From positions 1,746,297 to 1,810,296 of the forward strand of contig NW_002060951.1 of the NCBI RefSeq assembly GCF_000150275.1: 64,000 bases of DNA. Direction: 5' to 3'. The position numbers were made by a program, and so were the translations under genes. Shown in pieces: positions 1 through 16,500 of the stretch (within the stretch, counting starts at the first letter, position 1; every line of letters starts with the position of its first letter). The notes below the pieces were generated by a model. That model made no database searches and was not told the DNA's origin. It saw only the letters and a program-made list of their open reading frames with translations. This DNA is from Trichoplax adhaerens (Eukaryota > Placozoa > Uniplacotomia > Trichoplacea > Trichoplacidae).

Positions 1-4667
<4,667 letters not shown>

Positions 4668-4757
4668 CATTGATAATTACGCTTTATTTTATAGTAGATT
4701 TGGTTATCATCATAGGAAATGATCACTATCATAACTTTTGACGTGAAGGTCATAAGA

Positions 4758-4763
4758 AATAAA
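4758..4763 (+). other. Candidate polyadenylation signal of PFK
   Basis: An AATAAA hexamer lies about 90 bases after the PFK stop codon on the coding strand. It is a canonical animal poly(A) signal at a plausible distance. The window is AT-rich, so a chance hexamer is possible. Confidence 0.45.
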
Positions 4764-5475
4764 TATAATTATTACCATATTGCATATCTTGCCTCTAATT
4801 ACTTGATAGAGCTTTCCACAATTTGGAAATAATTGTAGTTGTTGTACTGAAAGAATAGTGTTATTTCTTACTGATAGTTAAGTAGGAAATTCTCAATTCA
4901 TTGAATGTAGTTGAGTATTTAAATGGATTAATTTAGGAATTGTTTCCTAGTTGATGCAGTACCACTTTTGAATTGACTATGTCCACTGATCGTCATAGAA
5001 ATATCTAATCGAGAGCAGACTGATACTTTGAAAGTTTTATCAGTGTGTCTAAACCTTATTGCTAGATAGAATGACTTGAAAAGTACGTTTCGTGTGATTT
5101 TTATGCTAGAACCATGACTTATAATTGTTTATAATTTGTTCATCTGGTAAAGACGTACAAACTAGCAAATTGTAATATCGTTCATTATAAATAAATAAAT
5201 TATATCGTTATTAGAAAGTTAAATACGCGTTTCTACCCTAGCGTAATTTGTAAAATCTTTTGCGGTCTACTAGCGGTTAAAACGGCCTTAAATTGGAGGA
5301 CACATATTGTAAGAGTATTTTAAAGTCATCATTCCCTAGACAAAAATGTTTTACCTAGGTTTAATTTGAATTTAAGGAACATGCCTGATAAAACTCAATT
5401 TGATGATTCTATTTACTTCAATAAATTGTTTCGTGAAAATAAGACTATAATGAACCTTATATTGGTGCACTATCA

Positions 5476-5625
5476 GTACGCTGTAGCAGTACTGTACAGT
5501 ACTGTCATGGAACTCTGAATATAAAGTATAGTACTGCACAGTGCACAGTCGTCCGGTACTATACTATGCTGTATACCACCGTAGCGGCCGTCCGTGCACC
5601 ACTGTACACTATACAGTAACGTAAA
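5476..5625. repeat. GTAC-palindrome repeat cluster, upstream of POLR3K
   Basis: Repeated short words of the TACAGTAC/GTACTGTA type occur (for example AGCAGTACTGTACAGTACTG near 5485). This cluster is looser than the other ones. It lies about 400 bases before the POLR3K start codon. Confidence 0.55.
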
Positions 5626-6016
5626 GCCCAATTGCATACTCGTAGTGCAGATCAGGTTCAAGCATTGATTACTCCGATTTTTCGCGATGAAGATGAATTT
5701 GATGTACTTTAATCTTTTCAGCAATAGGTAGAACTAGAAGCATTTCCTTGTATGATAAGAACAAACATTAACGCTAATTCGTCAAATAAGCTAGTAGGAA
5801 TAATTTGAGAATATAGTTGCGTAAATACAATAGCAGTTATACGAGCGTACTTTACCTCTATGCACTCAATAGTCAACGGTCTTCTGTACAATTTTCAGCC
5901 ATCGTTGGTTTCCTCAGACCTACAGTAGCACTTAACGTTCCGAGCTATATAACTGAAGTAATAGAGTTGATAACATTCGCACTGAATTAACTGTGAGTTT
6001 AAATCATCGGTAGAAT

Positions 6017-7074
6017 ATGCTCTTCTTTTGTCCTAATTGTGCTAATGCTTTATATATGGAAAAGCAAGGCGAGTGCCTTGTATTTCTTTGCCATACCTGC
6101 CCTTACCTCTACAAAGTAACTAAAACGGTAAGTGTATTTATGTTGATGATGTGCCAATGTACGAGATACTATATCATGTCGCCTTTATATTTTGCTGTAC
6201 CACTCTGTTGTTTATAGCCTACTGTACAATACTTGTATAATAGCTAAGACTGCTCAACCAAAGCAAAGAAGTAGAACGGAGTAGTTCCCATCAGTATGTT
6301 AATGATTAGGATGGAATCATTGGCAGTAACACGTCGTAGTGATGATGGAGTATACGCTTACTGCGAACAACATCGCTTATAATTGCATAATCTTGAGATG
6401 TTATTTACACCGTATTATAAACCATCTATCAATAGGTAGTAAACTCTTCTCATAAGGCTGTACACTATACTGTTGTAAAAGTAGGATACGACCAAGATAT
6501 CGTATTTACTGCATTATTACGAAAACACACACTCGTAATGTTTAGCATTTATAGTGCTACAATTTTCACGTTACCGTTTACATTCCAATTTGAACTATTG
6601 TAGATTGCTAGCAGAAATTATCCAAAATTGAAACAAGTTGATGATATCCTTGGTGGCAAAGCAGCTTGGGAAAATGTCGATTCTACCGAAGGTTGCTATA
6701 TTAGCTATTAATTTATTTAATGCTGTTACTTTTGATAGAGTAAGATTCGAAGTTGCTATAAATTGTGTAATTTTCACCAGCATGACATTTTATGATATTA
6801 AATTTAATTTTTATCGAATGTTTGATGCGGTATTTTATATAATTGCATTTGTTACTATGTATTATAGCTATGATCCTGCCAGAATCTAAAATTGACATCA
6901 TTCTTAATGATAATCAAAAAACTGATTTTATGATTACTCACTTTAATTCTAGCTACATGCCCTAAATGTGATCACAACCAAGCCTTTTTCATGCAAATAC
7001 AAACCCGCTCAGCTGATGAACCAATGACAGTATTTTATAAGTGTTGCAGCTGTGGCCATCGTTGGAAAGATTAA
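6017..7074 (+). CDS. POLR3K: DNA-directed RNA polymerase III subunit RPC10
   Basis: This is the small Pol III subunit (yeast C11 family), needed for transcript cleavage and termination/reinitiation on tRNA and 5S genes. The protein is 106 residues; the human one is 108. Exons: 6017-6127, 6604-6691, 6953-7074. The N-terminal zinc ribbon has C5-x2-C8 and C25-x2-C28 (MLFFCPNCAN...CHTCPY). The C-terminal TFIIS-like ribbon has C69-x2-C72 and C97-x2-C100. The catalytic acidic hairpin TRSADEPMT carries D88 and E89. The middle conserved stretch reads DDILGGKAAWENVDST. The start ATG matches the family N terminus exactly. The second donor is weak (G|GTTGCT) but phase and family alignment fix it. An AATAAA lies 38 bases after the stop. 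Confidence 0.95.
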
Positions 7075-7111
7075 TTACAAACTCATAATCGCTGAAGATT
7101 TTGAGATTGGC

Positions 7112-7117
7112 AATAAA
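7112..7117 (+). other. Candidate polyadenylation signal of POLR3K
   Basis: A canonical AATAAA sits 38 bases downstream of the POLR3K TAA on the same strand. Confidence 0.5.
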
Positions 7118-8610
7118 ACGACATTGCACACTTACATAGATTACTTGTCTCAAATTGTAAAAAGATATGATTTCCCATGGGAAGATAAGCTAATATGAAC
7201 TCGTTTACATGAATTTTGTCATAGCTATATTGTGGTATATGGAAAGACATGCTTTAAAATTGTCGAAAATGCAAGGTTTTCACGTAACAAGAAATTCATT
7301 GTACGTGTAATTACTGTTAAATTGTACTTACTACATGTTTATTCTGTACAGAAAGGCTACCATTTGCAATAGCCGAAATATCAATTTATGTGCTAGAATA
7401 TCATTATATGATTCAATATTATCCTCATTTATCATTGCAAAATGTTAAATACAATTAACGACTGTACCATTCAAACCATTAAATCAATCGTAATACAGAA
7501 TATTGAAAGTGATCTGTTGAAGGAATTAATAATTTATCCAAGCTAATTTCAGAGATGTAATCCCTAAATCCTAGCCATCAAACAAATTAAAATGAGTATG
7601 CTTAGCATGATTATCATCATATTTTAATCCTTGTACATTCAAGACCATTAGATCCATAGATACTTGTTGCTTGCAACATTTACGTTTACAAATCGAATAT
7701 AGTATTACACTGCCTTAGGCATTGACATATTAATCAATATTAAATTGCTTCGGATAGCTGATACGATGAGCTTATCTATTTCCATTTAGTGATATCGACT
7801 TTTACATTCAATGTATCCGTTATGCATATATTATGCTGCTGCTGCTATCCTACCTATCAAGTATTGAAAGCACCATAATTTACAGTTGTACTTTAATAAA
7901 CATAAAATAAGAATATTCTCAAGTTTACTTAATTAACAGGAAAGGAAAAACGTTAACATATACTGTTGTAATATCATTTTTGAGGCTAACAATGTGATGA
8001 TAGTATTACTTTAAGGGCTTTTACAACTTTTAGACGTCATACTAAAACGAACTAGTAATAAGCAATAATACATTATAATTATTGAAAAAAATGTACACAT
8101 TAAATTTATTTAATGCAAGCTAAACTTCTAAAATTACGTATCAACTTACTACGAGTTTCGATATGCCGTAGTAGTCGTACGATAAGGCGTAAGTAAATTT
8201 CCTATCAAGTTGTAAAACGGATTTTATAAGTCAATTCAATAATTCGCTTTGTTTATCAAATTTCATATAGTGCATCAAGACAAATGGAACATAATTTTAA
8301 ATGATTTCGGAAAGCATTGACGAACCTCATTATGAGAGAGGGAGTAGAGATAGTGTTCAATTTGGCTTGCATTCCGAATTGGGCTTTCATGTATAATAAG
8401 GACCTGATTACTAAAACGTAGAAAAAGAAAATTACCACTATGATATTCGTACGTTAACAGTTGATATACTGTATATGTACTGTACGTGTTCTATACCGAA
8501 TTAGCTGATCCTGTTATTATGGGCGTTACCATTTCACATCATCTTAACGATGAGAATTGATATACGAATATACGCGTATTCAGCATTTATTGATGTTGTA
8601 AATACTGTTG

Positions 8611-8892
8611 ATGCAAAGTAATGGAATAGCAACTGACAACTATACTGTGCATATTGGTACTCTAGAAGCAGGTAAGTTCAAGTTATTCAAGGCGTTTCGA
8701 CAGTACGCATATAATTTTACCATAATGACTTTATCAGGTTGTGCATAACAAACAATCATAACGATAGAATTAGCAAATATTGATGGAAGTACGTTATTGC
8801 ATCACTCTTGTCAACCTACATTCGATGGACCATTAGGCGGCGGTACTCAATCGACCTCCAATCAGAATTGGATTCCATACTGGTACAGTTAA
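8611..8892 (+). CDS. Candidate small two-exon gene, unknown function
   Basis: I do not recognise this frame. An ATG at 8611, preceded in frame by a TAA, opens a frame that ends at a good donor (GAAGCAG|GTAAGT). After a 96-base intron ending CGATAG the frame continues in phase to TAA at 8890-8892. Exons 8611-8671 and 8768-8892 would give 61 residues (begins MQSNGIATDN, ends WIPYWYS). Composition is polar and protein-like, with a GPLGGGTQS stretch. The acceptor lacks a strong pyrimidine tract and there is no family match. A decayed fragment or chance is possible. Confidence 0.25.
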
Positions 8893-9360
8893 CCAGTTTG
8901 CTTTTAGTTATTGTCGATTTACGGTAATACCTAACAATGTCGCTAGCGCTGTACTGTCGTGTATCGTGGATGGTGGTTGTCAGCAAGTATTTTAGTTTAC
9001 TTTACTATAAAAATGTCAATAACATTGATACAGTATACCAATAATGAAAATAGAGCAAGAAAAGACTTCAAATTATTGAGATTTTCTATATGACAGTTAC
9101 AGTAAAGAGAGGAAAGAAATGATTTTAATATCGATATTTTACTATCGCCTAGTATTCATCGTCAGACAGTATCGAAGCTACCTAGATCTTTACTATAGCC
9201 AGTTCATTGATCTTGACATATAGTAATACAGTACATATCCAATACTGAACACTGTACTGTAGGTAAAGTATTCAGGTGTAACAACGGCTGTACTACCGGG
9301 TATGATGACAGAAATTGCCTATACTAGACGCAAGGGAGAATAGTGTTTCCAACAGATTTT

Positions 9361-9495
9361 CAGTACTGTACAGTGTACAGTAGTGTATCCTTGAGTGTAC
9401 AGTGTGCAGTCTACAGTACTTTATCATGGCATTGTACTGTACACCATATTACAGTACAGTATACTGTACTGTACAGTACTGTACTGTACTCGTAT
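9361..9495. repeat. GTAC-palindrome repeat cluster A, upstream of BUD13
   Basis: This is a dense array of overlapping self-complementary words (CAGTACTGTA, GTACAGTGTAC, ACTGTACTGTACAGTACTGT) with imperfect spacing. Because the words are palindromic, both strands read alike and give spurious open frames. The array could fold into hairpins. Confidence 0.8.
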
Positions 9496-9696
9496 GGTAG
9501 CAGATTTTACTATGTACTGTAGCAATTCCATAAGTTTATGTAGATATAATGATTCAAGTGTCATTTAAAATTTACTTTTACTAACTAATATAGAATTTTC
9601 AGCTCATTAGCTACATGCTGGTATCAAATCGATACAGTTTTGATATTGATAACAGCATTTAAATAGAATTCTTATATTCTAAAGCCAATGTTAACA

Positions 9697-9915
9697 TGCT
9701 GTACACCATACAGTACTACTGTACTGTACTGTACAGTATACTGTACTGTACTGTATTGTGCTCGTGTGGTCTCCAGTACTGTAATAGTCTATACATTACA
9801 GTGTACTGTACTGTACAGTACATGAGTTGATCACCGTGAAAAGTACTGTACAGTACTGTACATACTGTACACTGTACATTCTGTACGGTACAGCAACAGA
9901 TTGAGCACAGTACAG
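9697..9915. repeat. GTAC-palindrome repeat cluster B, upstream of BUD13
   Basis: This is a second dense array of the same palindromic family. It ends about 180 bases before the BUD13 start codon and so probably overlaps its promoter. Overlapping CTGTACTGTACAGTA words recur, broken by short unique inserts. Confidence 0.8.
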
Positions 9916-10091
9916 TACGGTGTTTCCACGGATGTGATAGCATAGCCTAGATACCCAAACATAGCATCGATTTTGATACTACTGCCAGTCAGTAAATGCT
10001 GGAAATGAAAACCCCTACCAGCATGGTCATCGGTCATTCCGTCGATTCACAAGATTCGAATGGAGTAAAGTTCGCAATTTGGAAAGCAATC

Positions 10092-13000
10092 ATGAGTAAT
10101 GCTGATTATCTGAAGAAATATTTAAGTAAAAATTACGGTAAAGATGGAAAAAAGAGTAAGAAAAAGAAAAATGTAGCTAAGGGAAACAATAATCGTTGCA
10201 AGATAATTGATGACGATTCTGACTGGAAGCGAACTACTGCCGGTGATGCAAACCAAGAAGATATCGAAGATGTTATGGATGATGCGCCAACGGTTGTCGA
10301 TATGGATGAAATCAAGCCGGATCCTAATAAATATTGGAGGCAAGGTGATAAATGGAGGCCGATGAAAGATGAAAATGGTGGAAAGCAATTGACATCGCTA
10401 GGTAACTTAATCTCCTCCCCTAATTTATAAATTTGTCGACAATGCAATTCAATGTTACTGAGTGAAATTCATACATACTTTAAAGATGCGTACCAACTAG
10501 AGGTCATACAATATTTATCCTGGACCTGGACGATGCGCTCAGATCATTTCATGTCTGCTGCGTCAGGTCTGCACTAACAGGGTACGGTCTCTAGTCTGCA
10601 CAACATAAAGCAATTTCTAGAGCCATCATCTTAATAAAACTGTATGAAACCTTGATATTAGGCTTAGTAGGGACAAGAGAACGGATAGAGCTGTTCCAGC
10701 GACACGTAGTAGTAGGCTTTTGCTAGCTGGGGTGGCCTAATGTACCCTCGCTCAGTACATCAGTGCGTGAATAGTATTAACTAAATGCGATTAGACTAAA
10801 ACTCAGATCATCCTAGCTAAAAAGCTAAATTAATCCTGCACTACAACATTATAATACAAAGTTTGACTGCACTAGTAATACTCTAATGTTCCTCTTAAAA
10901 TTAATAAATTATTAATTAACTTAGCCTTTTGATAATTATATAATAAGCTACATCTAAGCATGACATGATATGATTCTATACTTCTTACGTTGTACCATAC
11001 ATTAGTTGCAGCTATATGCGGAAAGATCAACAGACTTTCTTTAGTGCACTTATATTTACTGCTTGACTGAAAGTTACCCTGCAACTCTGCAGAAACGATT
11101 GATCGTATGCTTCAAATTAGTATGCAACGAAGCAAGTTAAATCTTCAATTAAATCTTGATAGCATCACATCATAGGTTGCTAAATGCTGATTGATGTATT
11201 GTTTATATACCATCAGAAAATGAAAATCCATTAACTACTGATAGAAAATACCAAAACGTTAATAGTTTACGAAAATCTGGTAAAGATTTTTCGACAATAC
11301 CGAGAAGAAAAATGAAGCATGATACATCGAATCAATCGCTTCGTCCTAAAACTCTACAACGTGATTCCCCTGATTTATCACCCCCCAGAAAAGGATATCA
11401 TGATTCACCAGATAGATCACCCCCTCGTAGGAAAGAACGTCATGGCTCACCGGAACTATCACCTCCTCGTAGGAAAGGACGCCATGATTCATCGGATCTA
11501 TCACCCCCTCGTAGGAAAGGACGCCACGATTCACCAGATCTATCACTTCCACTTAGGAAAGGACACTATGATGCACCAGATCTATCACCTCCTCGTAGGC
11601 GAGGACGTCATGATTCACCAGATCTATCACCTCCTCGTAGGCAAGGACGTCATGATTCACCAGATTTATCCCCTCGTAGGAAAGGACGTCATGATTCACC
11701 GGATTTATCGCCTCCTCGAAGGAAACAACGTCAAGATTCACCTGATCTATCACCTCCTCGTAGGAAAGGACGGCATGATTCGCCTGATCTAACACCACCT
11801 CGTAGAAGAGGCCGTCATGATTCACCTGATCTATCACCACCTCGTAGAAGAGGCCGTCATGATTCACCTGATCTATCACGACCTCGTAGGAGAGGACGCC
11901 ATGATTCACCTGATCTATCATCACCTCGCAGGAAAGCTGGTCGTGACTCACCCGATCTATCACCACCTCGAAGGAAAAATGCTGATAGAAAATCAGTAGA
12001 ACTACAAAGTTCTAGGCTGTCAACGGTAATGAAAGAATTATTTAGCTAGATATCTGTAATAAATTTCCTTTTTGTGACGGTTAACTCCTCTAGTAACTAA
12101 TATCCCAATGCACTCAGGGTACGAATAGGTAATCAATCACTCGAAAAAGTATTCAGTTAAAAAGTTCATTATATCGCTCGACGAGCCTGTAGAATTAATA
12201 TATCATGCAATGATGTCTACAAAGGGTGTAGTATTGCCTGCAGTCGCCTGTCGTACGGAATTCTATCTTTTCGAATTGATTCGAACGTTGAACACCAATA
12301 CAACACTTGGCTATCCCCGTGATGGACAGTATAGTAGAATGCTGTACTTTATACTAGCTAAACCCGCACCAAATTGCACCAGTGACTCTCCTCTTATAAG
12401 AAGTCCCTGATTGTAACCAACTATACTGTACCATCTCTATTTCTGCATGCCTGAACATAATTTTATTCTGAGTCACTACCATACAAAAAGTTATACAGTA
12501 TTAGGTAAACTCAAAGATAGAGGTATACCCAATATTTTCTGATCTGCTGCGATAACACTAAGTACAGCACTGCCCATACCTGGATGCAAGCATGTACTTA
12601 ATATTAATTATATTTTACCGTTATATCAGGTGCAGAAAATGAATCAAGATTCTAAACCAACAATTACCAAAAAGGCTGGACTTCAATCAGCAACAGTATT
12701 GAAAGAAGAAAATGAATTTAGGCGTAAATTAGAAGATAAACAATTTGATGAAATGGATGCCACAGTAAGTGGTAAAGGAGCTAAGACGACTTACAGGGAC
12801 AAGCATGGCAAGATACGTGATATAAAAAAGGAAAGACTCCAAATGAGAGAAGAACGTCGTAAAAGGGAAGAAGAAGAGGAAAAATTTATGGAATGGGGAA
12901 AAGGGTACTTCCTGCTCTTAATTGTATTAATATGATAGTACTGTAGTTGATACTGTTGATGCCATATAAAAAGACTGATAAATGTCGGTGTTGAACCGCT

Positions 13001-13545
13001 AATACTATTCTTGCGTTAACATGTATGCAGCATGACACAAAAAAAATTAGCTGAAGAAAAACTTGCCGATGCTGCGCACGAAATAAACAAACCTTTCGCT
13101 AGATATGCAGATGATGCAGATTTAGATCAACAACAACGTGAGGCCGAAAGAGATGGAGATCCAATGTTAGATTACATCAAAAAGAAGAAAAATAAACGTC
13201 TAGGAGGCAAAATTAAAGGTTACAACCCTCTTTATTAGTGTTAATATATAAGTAGAAAATATACGATAATGCAATTAGTGCTGATATTCATGAAAACTTG
13301 AAAATGCTATGATTCTACTGGAACCCTAATTGATGCTTCATCTTACTTGCCTATCAAATTTTATCACAGAAAAGCCAAAATACAAAGGGCCTTTACCTCC
13401 ACCAAATAGATTCAATATAATGCCAGGATATAGATGGGATGGTGTTGATAGATCAAACGGTTTTGAAGGCCGAAGATTCAAGATAATCAATGAAAAGAAA
13501 TCCCTCCAGCACGAGGCCTATAAATGGAGCACTGAAGATATGTAG
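10092..13545 (+). CDS. BUD13: BUD13 homolog (RES complex / spliceosome)
   Basis: BUD13 is a subunit of the RES (retention and splicing) complex of the activated spliceosome, with partners SNIP1/Pml1 and RBMX2/Snu17. The protein is 585 residues. Exons: 10092-10401, 11217-12025, 12630-12904, 13031-13218, 13370-13545. The start at 10092 ([12 protein letters not shown]) matches the family N terminus; an upstream in-frame ATG at 9996 would add 32 unconserved residues. Residues about 153-360 are 15 tandem copies of a 13-14-residue unit, consensus [14 protein letters not shown], the same type of RS/P repeat found in animal BUD13. The conserved C-terminal domain (about 374-585) has [35 protein letters not shown] and [24 protein letters not shown], ending YKWSTEDM as in orthologues. 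A GTAC-repeat cluster lies just upstream. Confidence 0.95.
11363..11986 (+). repeat. In-frame tandem repeat in BUD13, 15 copies
   Basis: A 42-base unit (two copies are 39) encodes 13-14 residues around [10 protein letters not shown]. Copies 11-13 are nearly identical in DNA, which suggests recent expansion. The reverse strand is also open across the array, which produces antisense shadow frames. Confidence 0.9.
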
Positions 13546-16500
13546 GAAGTGCGCTCCTTCTTCCTTTATCTCTTAGTAATTACCTTACATGTCTTTGATT
13601 TTCAAATTGACGCAGATATTTGCTCATGACCTCATGAGCTTGTGTAATAAGCGACTTTACCTGTAAATATGCAATGAATAACCGTTAGGCAAAGCAGCAA
13701 TGCTATAAAATTGTAATCATATACACCAATGATACGTTGTAAGGGTAAATTTCTATGTATTCCTAAGTTTTATTATTCTTATTCGTGTAAATCTCGAATT
13801 TCACATCCTGCTCCTACCATCGAACTAATTGTAGAACTTAATATCAAAGTACTTGCTTTTACAGACATTAAAGTATGATCCTTTTGTAATGTTTGTATAC
13901 GTGTATTGTAGCATTTACACTGTACAGTATACATTTACAGGCAATGAATTGTCATTGAAATACCCTTTTCCTAGACTTCAGAATCTATCAATTTAAGCAT
14001 GACAGTGAATGCCCAAGTTGTTCCAATATTTCTACTGTAATATAATTCTAATGGAGAAATTTGTCATCCATCAACTTGTTTCAATATTTTTAGTAACATA
14101 ATTGTATTATGAGAGGAAGAAGACATGATAAATTTTTTTATTGGCGTTATTGTAAAATAACAGGTATTTAAATAAATGGTAACGATCGGATCTGTTAGTG
14201 TGCTGCAAACTGATTCATTGCCTTTGTAATATTTGTATAGTCTGAACGATACAAGAATGGATACGAAGCTATATTTCTAGTTATTGATAGCACCTAACCT
14301 ATTTGTAGAATTGGTAGATAGAATAGATTTGCTTATGAGTGCATTACGACTGCCCGTGATACATATACTACTAGCGTCCTAGCGATAACTCGTCGGCAAG
14401 CGTAAGTTTAAGATTTAGCATTACTAGCACAAGTTGCACAACATCTTATCGCTTCGTTGACAGAAATATTGCATTAAACATTTCAGCTGGACCGGCAGCT
14501 AATAAAGTAAAACTATTTACGCCGCGTTCAATGGTGCGTGCAAAGTAGTACATATCCACGCAACCCATTTTCATAACGGAATTGTTTATTATATCACACA
14601 ACAATGTCATTAAAATATCGTAAAATGCAAATAAACTCTACGATTTCACTATTATCAGTGTCACTACGCCGTTTCATATCGTACCGTAAGAGGGTATAGC
14701 TGGGTTGTGACTACTGAAAATGAATCATATACTTCCTATCATTTGCGTTCAATATAGCTAGTAGAAAGTAATTGCCATCAATAAATAGTTTAAAATTTAA
14801 TTAAAATGTACAATCTTAATAAATTATGTTTCAAGACAATTTAAATATGTTTTAAAATTGGGTATTCAAAATTTCATCAACCTTCTGTAGCATCCCAATA
14901 TTGCTCCAATTTCAAATAAAGGCTATGGGTTATACCATCATATAGTAAGTACAGGCTACTGCTTATGTCCCGTAATCACTACTAATCCGTGGCTACACAT
15001 TTTGAAGGGCGTCTTGCGGTACGGAATCGTCTGAGATGTATTTCATATAGCTTGTAATGGACGCCTTAGCTTAGACATGCTTACGCTGTATAAATAGGAA
15101 GTGAGTGGATGCTACGTCATACTGTCCCCCTATAGCAATCCTATTAAGTTTATTGCATTCGTATTTTAATTACTTACCCAGTATTTTGAAAAATTTTGAA
15201 TGAATAATACTAGTTCAGTTTCTATGTCATGCGTTTCAAGTTATTTAATTGAAAATAGCTGGAATATTGAGGATAATTTTTATTTTATTAATTTTAAAAA
15301 GTACGTGTTATGCTAGGTAACTATCTTATCTGCTATTACCATCTTAATTACAGCGATATTCTCTAATTTAGTTCAGTCTGTTAATGCAAAGTTGCAGTAC
15401 CTGCACGTCAAGACAAATTTTTTACTAGTTTTATTAAATGTGAGCATAAAGCAGAAATGCAATACTATTGAAAATTTTGAAACATTACATACTCTAAATA
15501 TAAGTTTTCGCATACGCGTACCGTAGATATTTGATATAGCTTTAAGCGAAGATCGGCGTAATAATGAATATGGTTAAAGTTGTTTAATCATCTAAAATCA
15601 AATATAGAACTTTGTTACTTATTCAAATTATATCAAAAAAGTATTTGTGAAGAATAAACAATGGAGAAGCACTTCCATTTGCAATTTCTTAAAAATGATT
15701 CTTGCAGTGTTAGTTTAATCCTTTTTTAGCTGAAGTCAACGACGAAGTAAAGGAAAGTTCTATATTGACTATGGTACGAAATTGATCATCGTATAAACTC
15801 ATATGGAAGCAATCTATTGGTTCGTATTCAGAAACTGTGGCTAATTAGACTGTGGAAATTCTCTAAAACTTACGGATCATATTGATATTTAGGTTTGAAA
15901 ATTTCTAGCCTTCTATCATCGTTGTACGTGTATACTATAGCAAAATATGAAATACGATAATGGCGTCGTCTTAAATCATTCAGATACTCAAAATAAGATT
16001 GAATTACAACATTTATAACCATGTGTCCAACTTTTCATATACCGTAGTTGTTTACTTTCATGCTATTTCCTAATTTTAGTCAACATATTATTTAAAATTT
16101 TTAATTATAATAAAAATCTATGAATAGATAGCATAGCTAAATGAAATATTAATTAATCCATTATATTAAGAAGTGATTCTTAATGGTCCATTACCAATGA
16201 TGATAACAATATTAATAATACTATGATAGTTAGGACCAGCACTTTTTATTATCTTCAAGTGGAATTAATATCTAATTTTCCTTATTTTTAATAATATTTA
16301 CTGGAATTCAAGCAAATTTTATGGATATTAAGTGAGAATGTTTCTGTGCGCACGCATATCAATAGCAGTTCAATTTTATTCTCATTCCGGGATCCACCAT
16401 CTGTCATGCCCTTTGCCGATAGATTACAGTCCAATATCATTTCTTACAGTCAGAATAAAAAACTGGTTGTAATAGATTAATAGACTGAAATAAAATTAAA

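Larger units (their letters stand above)
4668..6016. other. Intergenic region between PFK and POLR3K
   Basis: No gene is seen. It contains the PFK 3' end with a poly(A) signal at 4758-4763. A loose cluster of GTAC-type palindromic repeats lies at about 5476-5625. The short open frames here sit on that repeat and have no coding character. Confidence 0.6.
7075..10091. other. Intergenic region between POLR3K and BUD13
   Basis: No recognisable gene is present. It holds one small candidate spliced frame (8611-8892, listed separately) and two dense GTAC-palindrome clusters (9361-9495 and 9697-9915). The rest is AT-rich DNA with scattered CTGTAC words and no visible RNA gene. Confidence 0.6.

Noticed and set aside
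9361-9915. CRISPR-like or simple satellite array
   Set aside because: Units are short, overlapping and palindromic, without constant spacers. The host is eukaryotic.
9716-10037. Minus-strand ORFs over the repeat cluster
   Set aside because: They consist of translated palindromic GTAC repeats and have no coding character.
10122-10447. Two minus-strand ORFs inside BUD13 exon 1
   Set aside because: Shadows of the conserved BUD13 frame.
11319-11999. Additional plus- and minus-strand ORFs across the BUD13 repeat
   Set aside because: A 42-base repeat is open in several frames at once; only the frame encoding [10 protein letters not shown] matches the family.
12210-12410. 66-codon ORF in BUD13 intron 2
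   Set aside because: No family resemblance and no splice connection; treated as intron.
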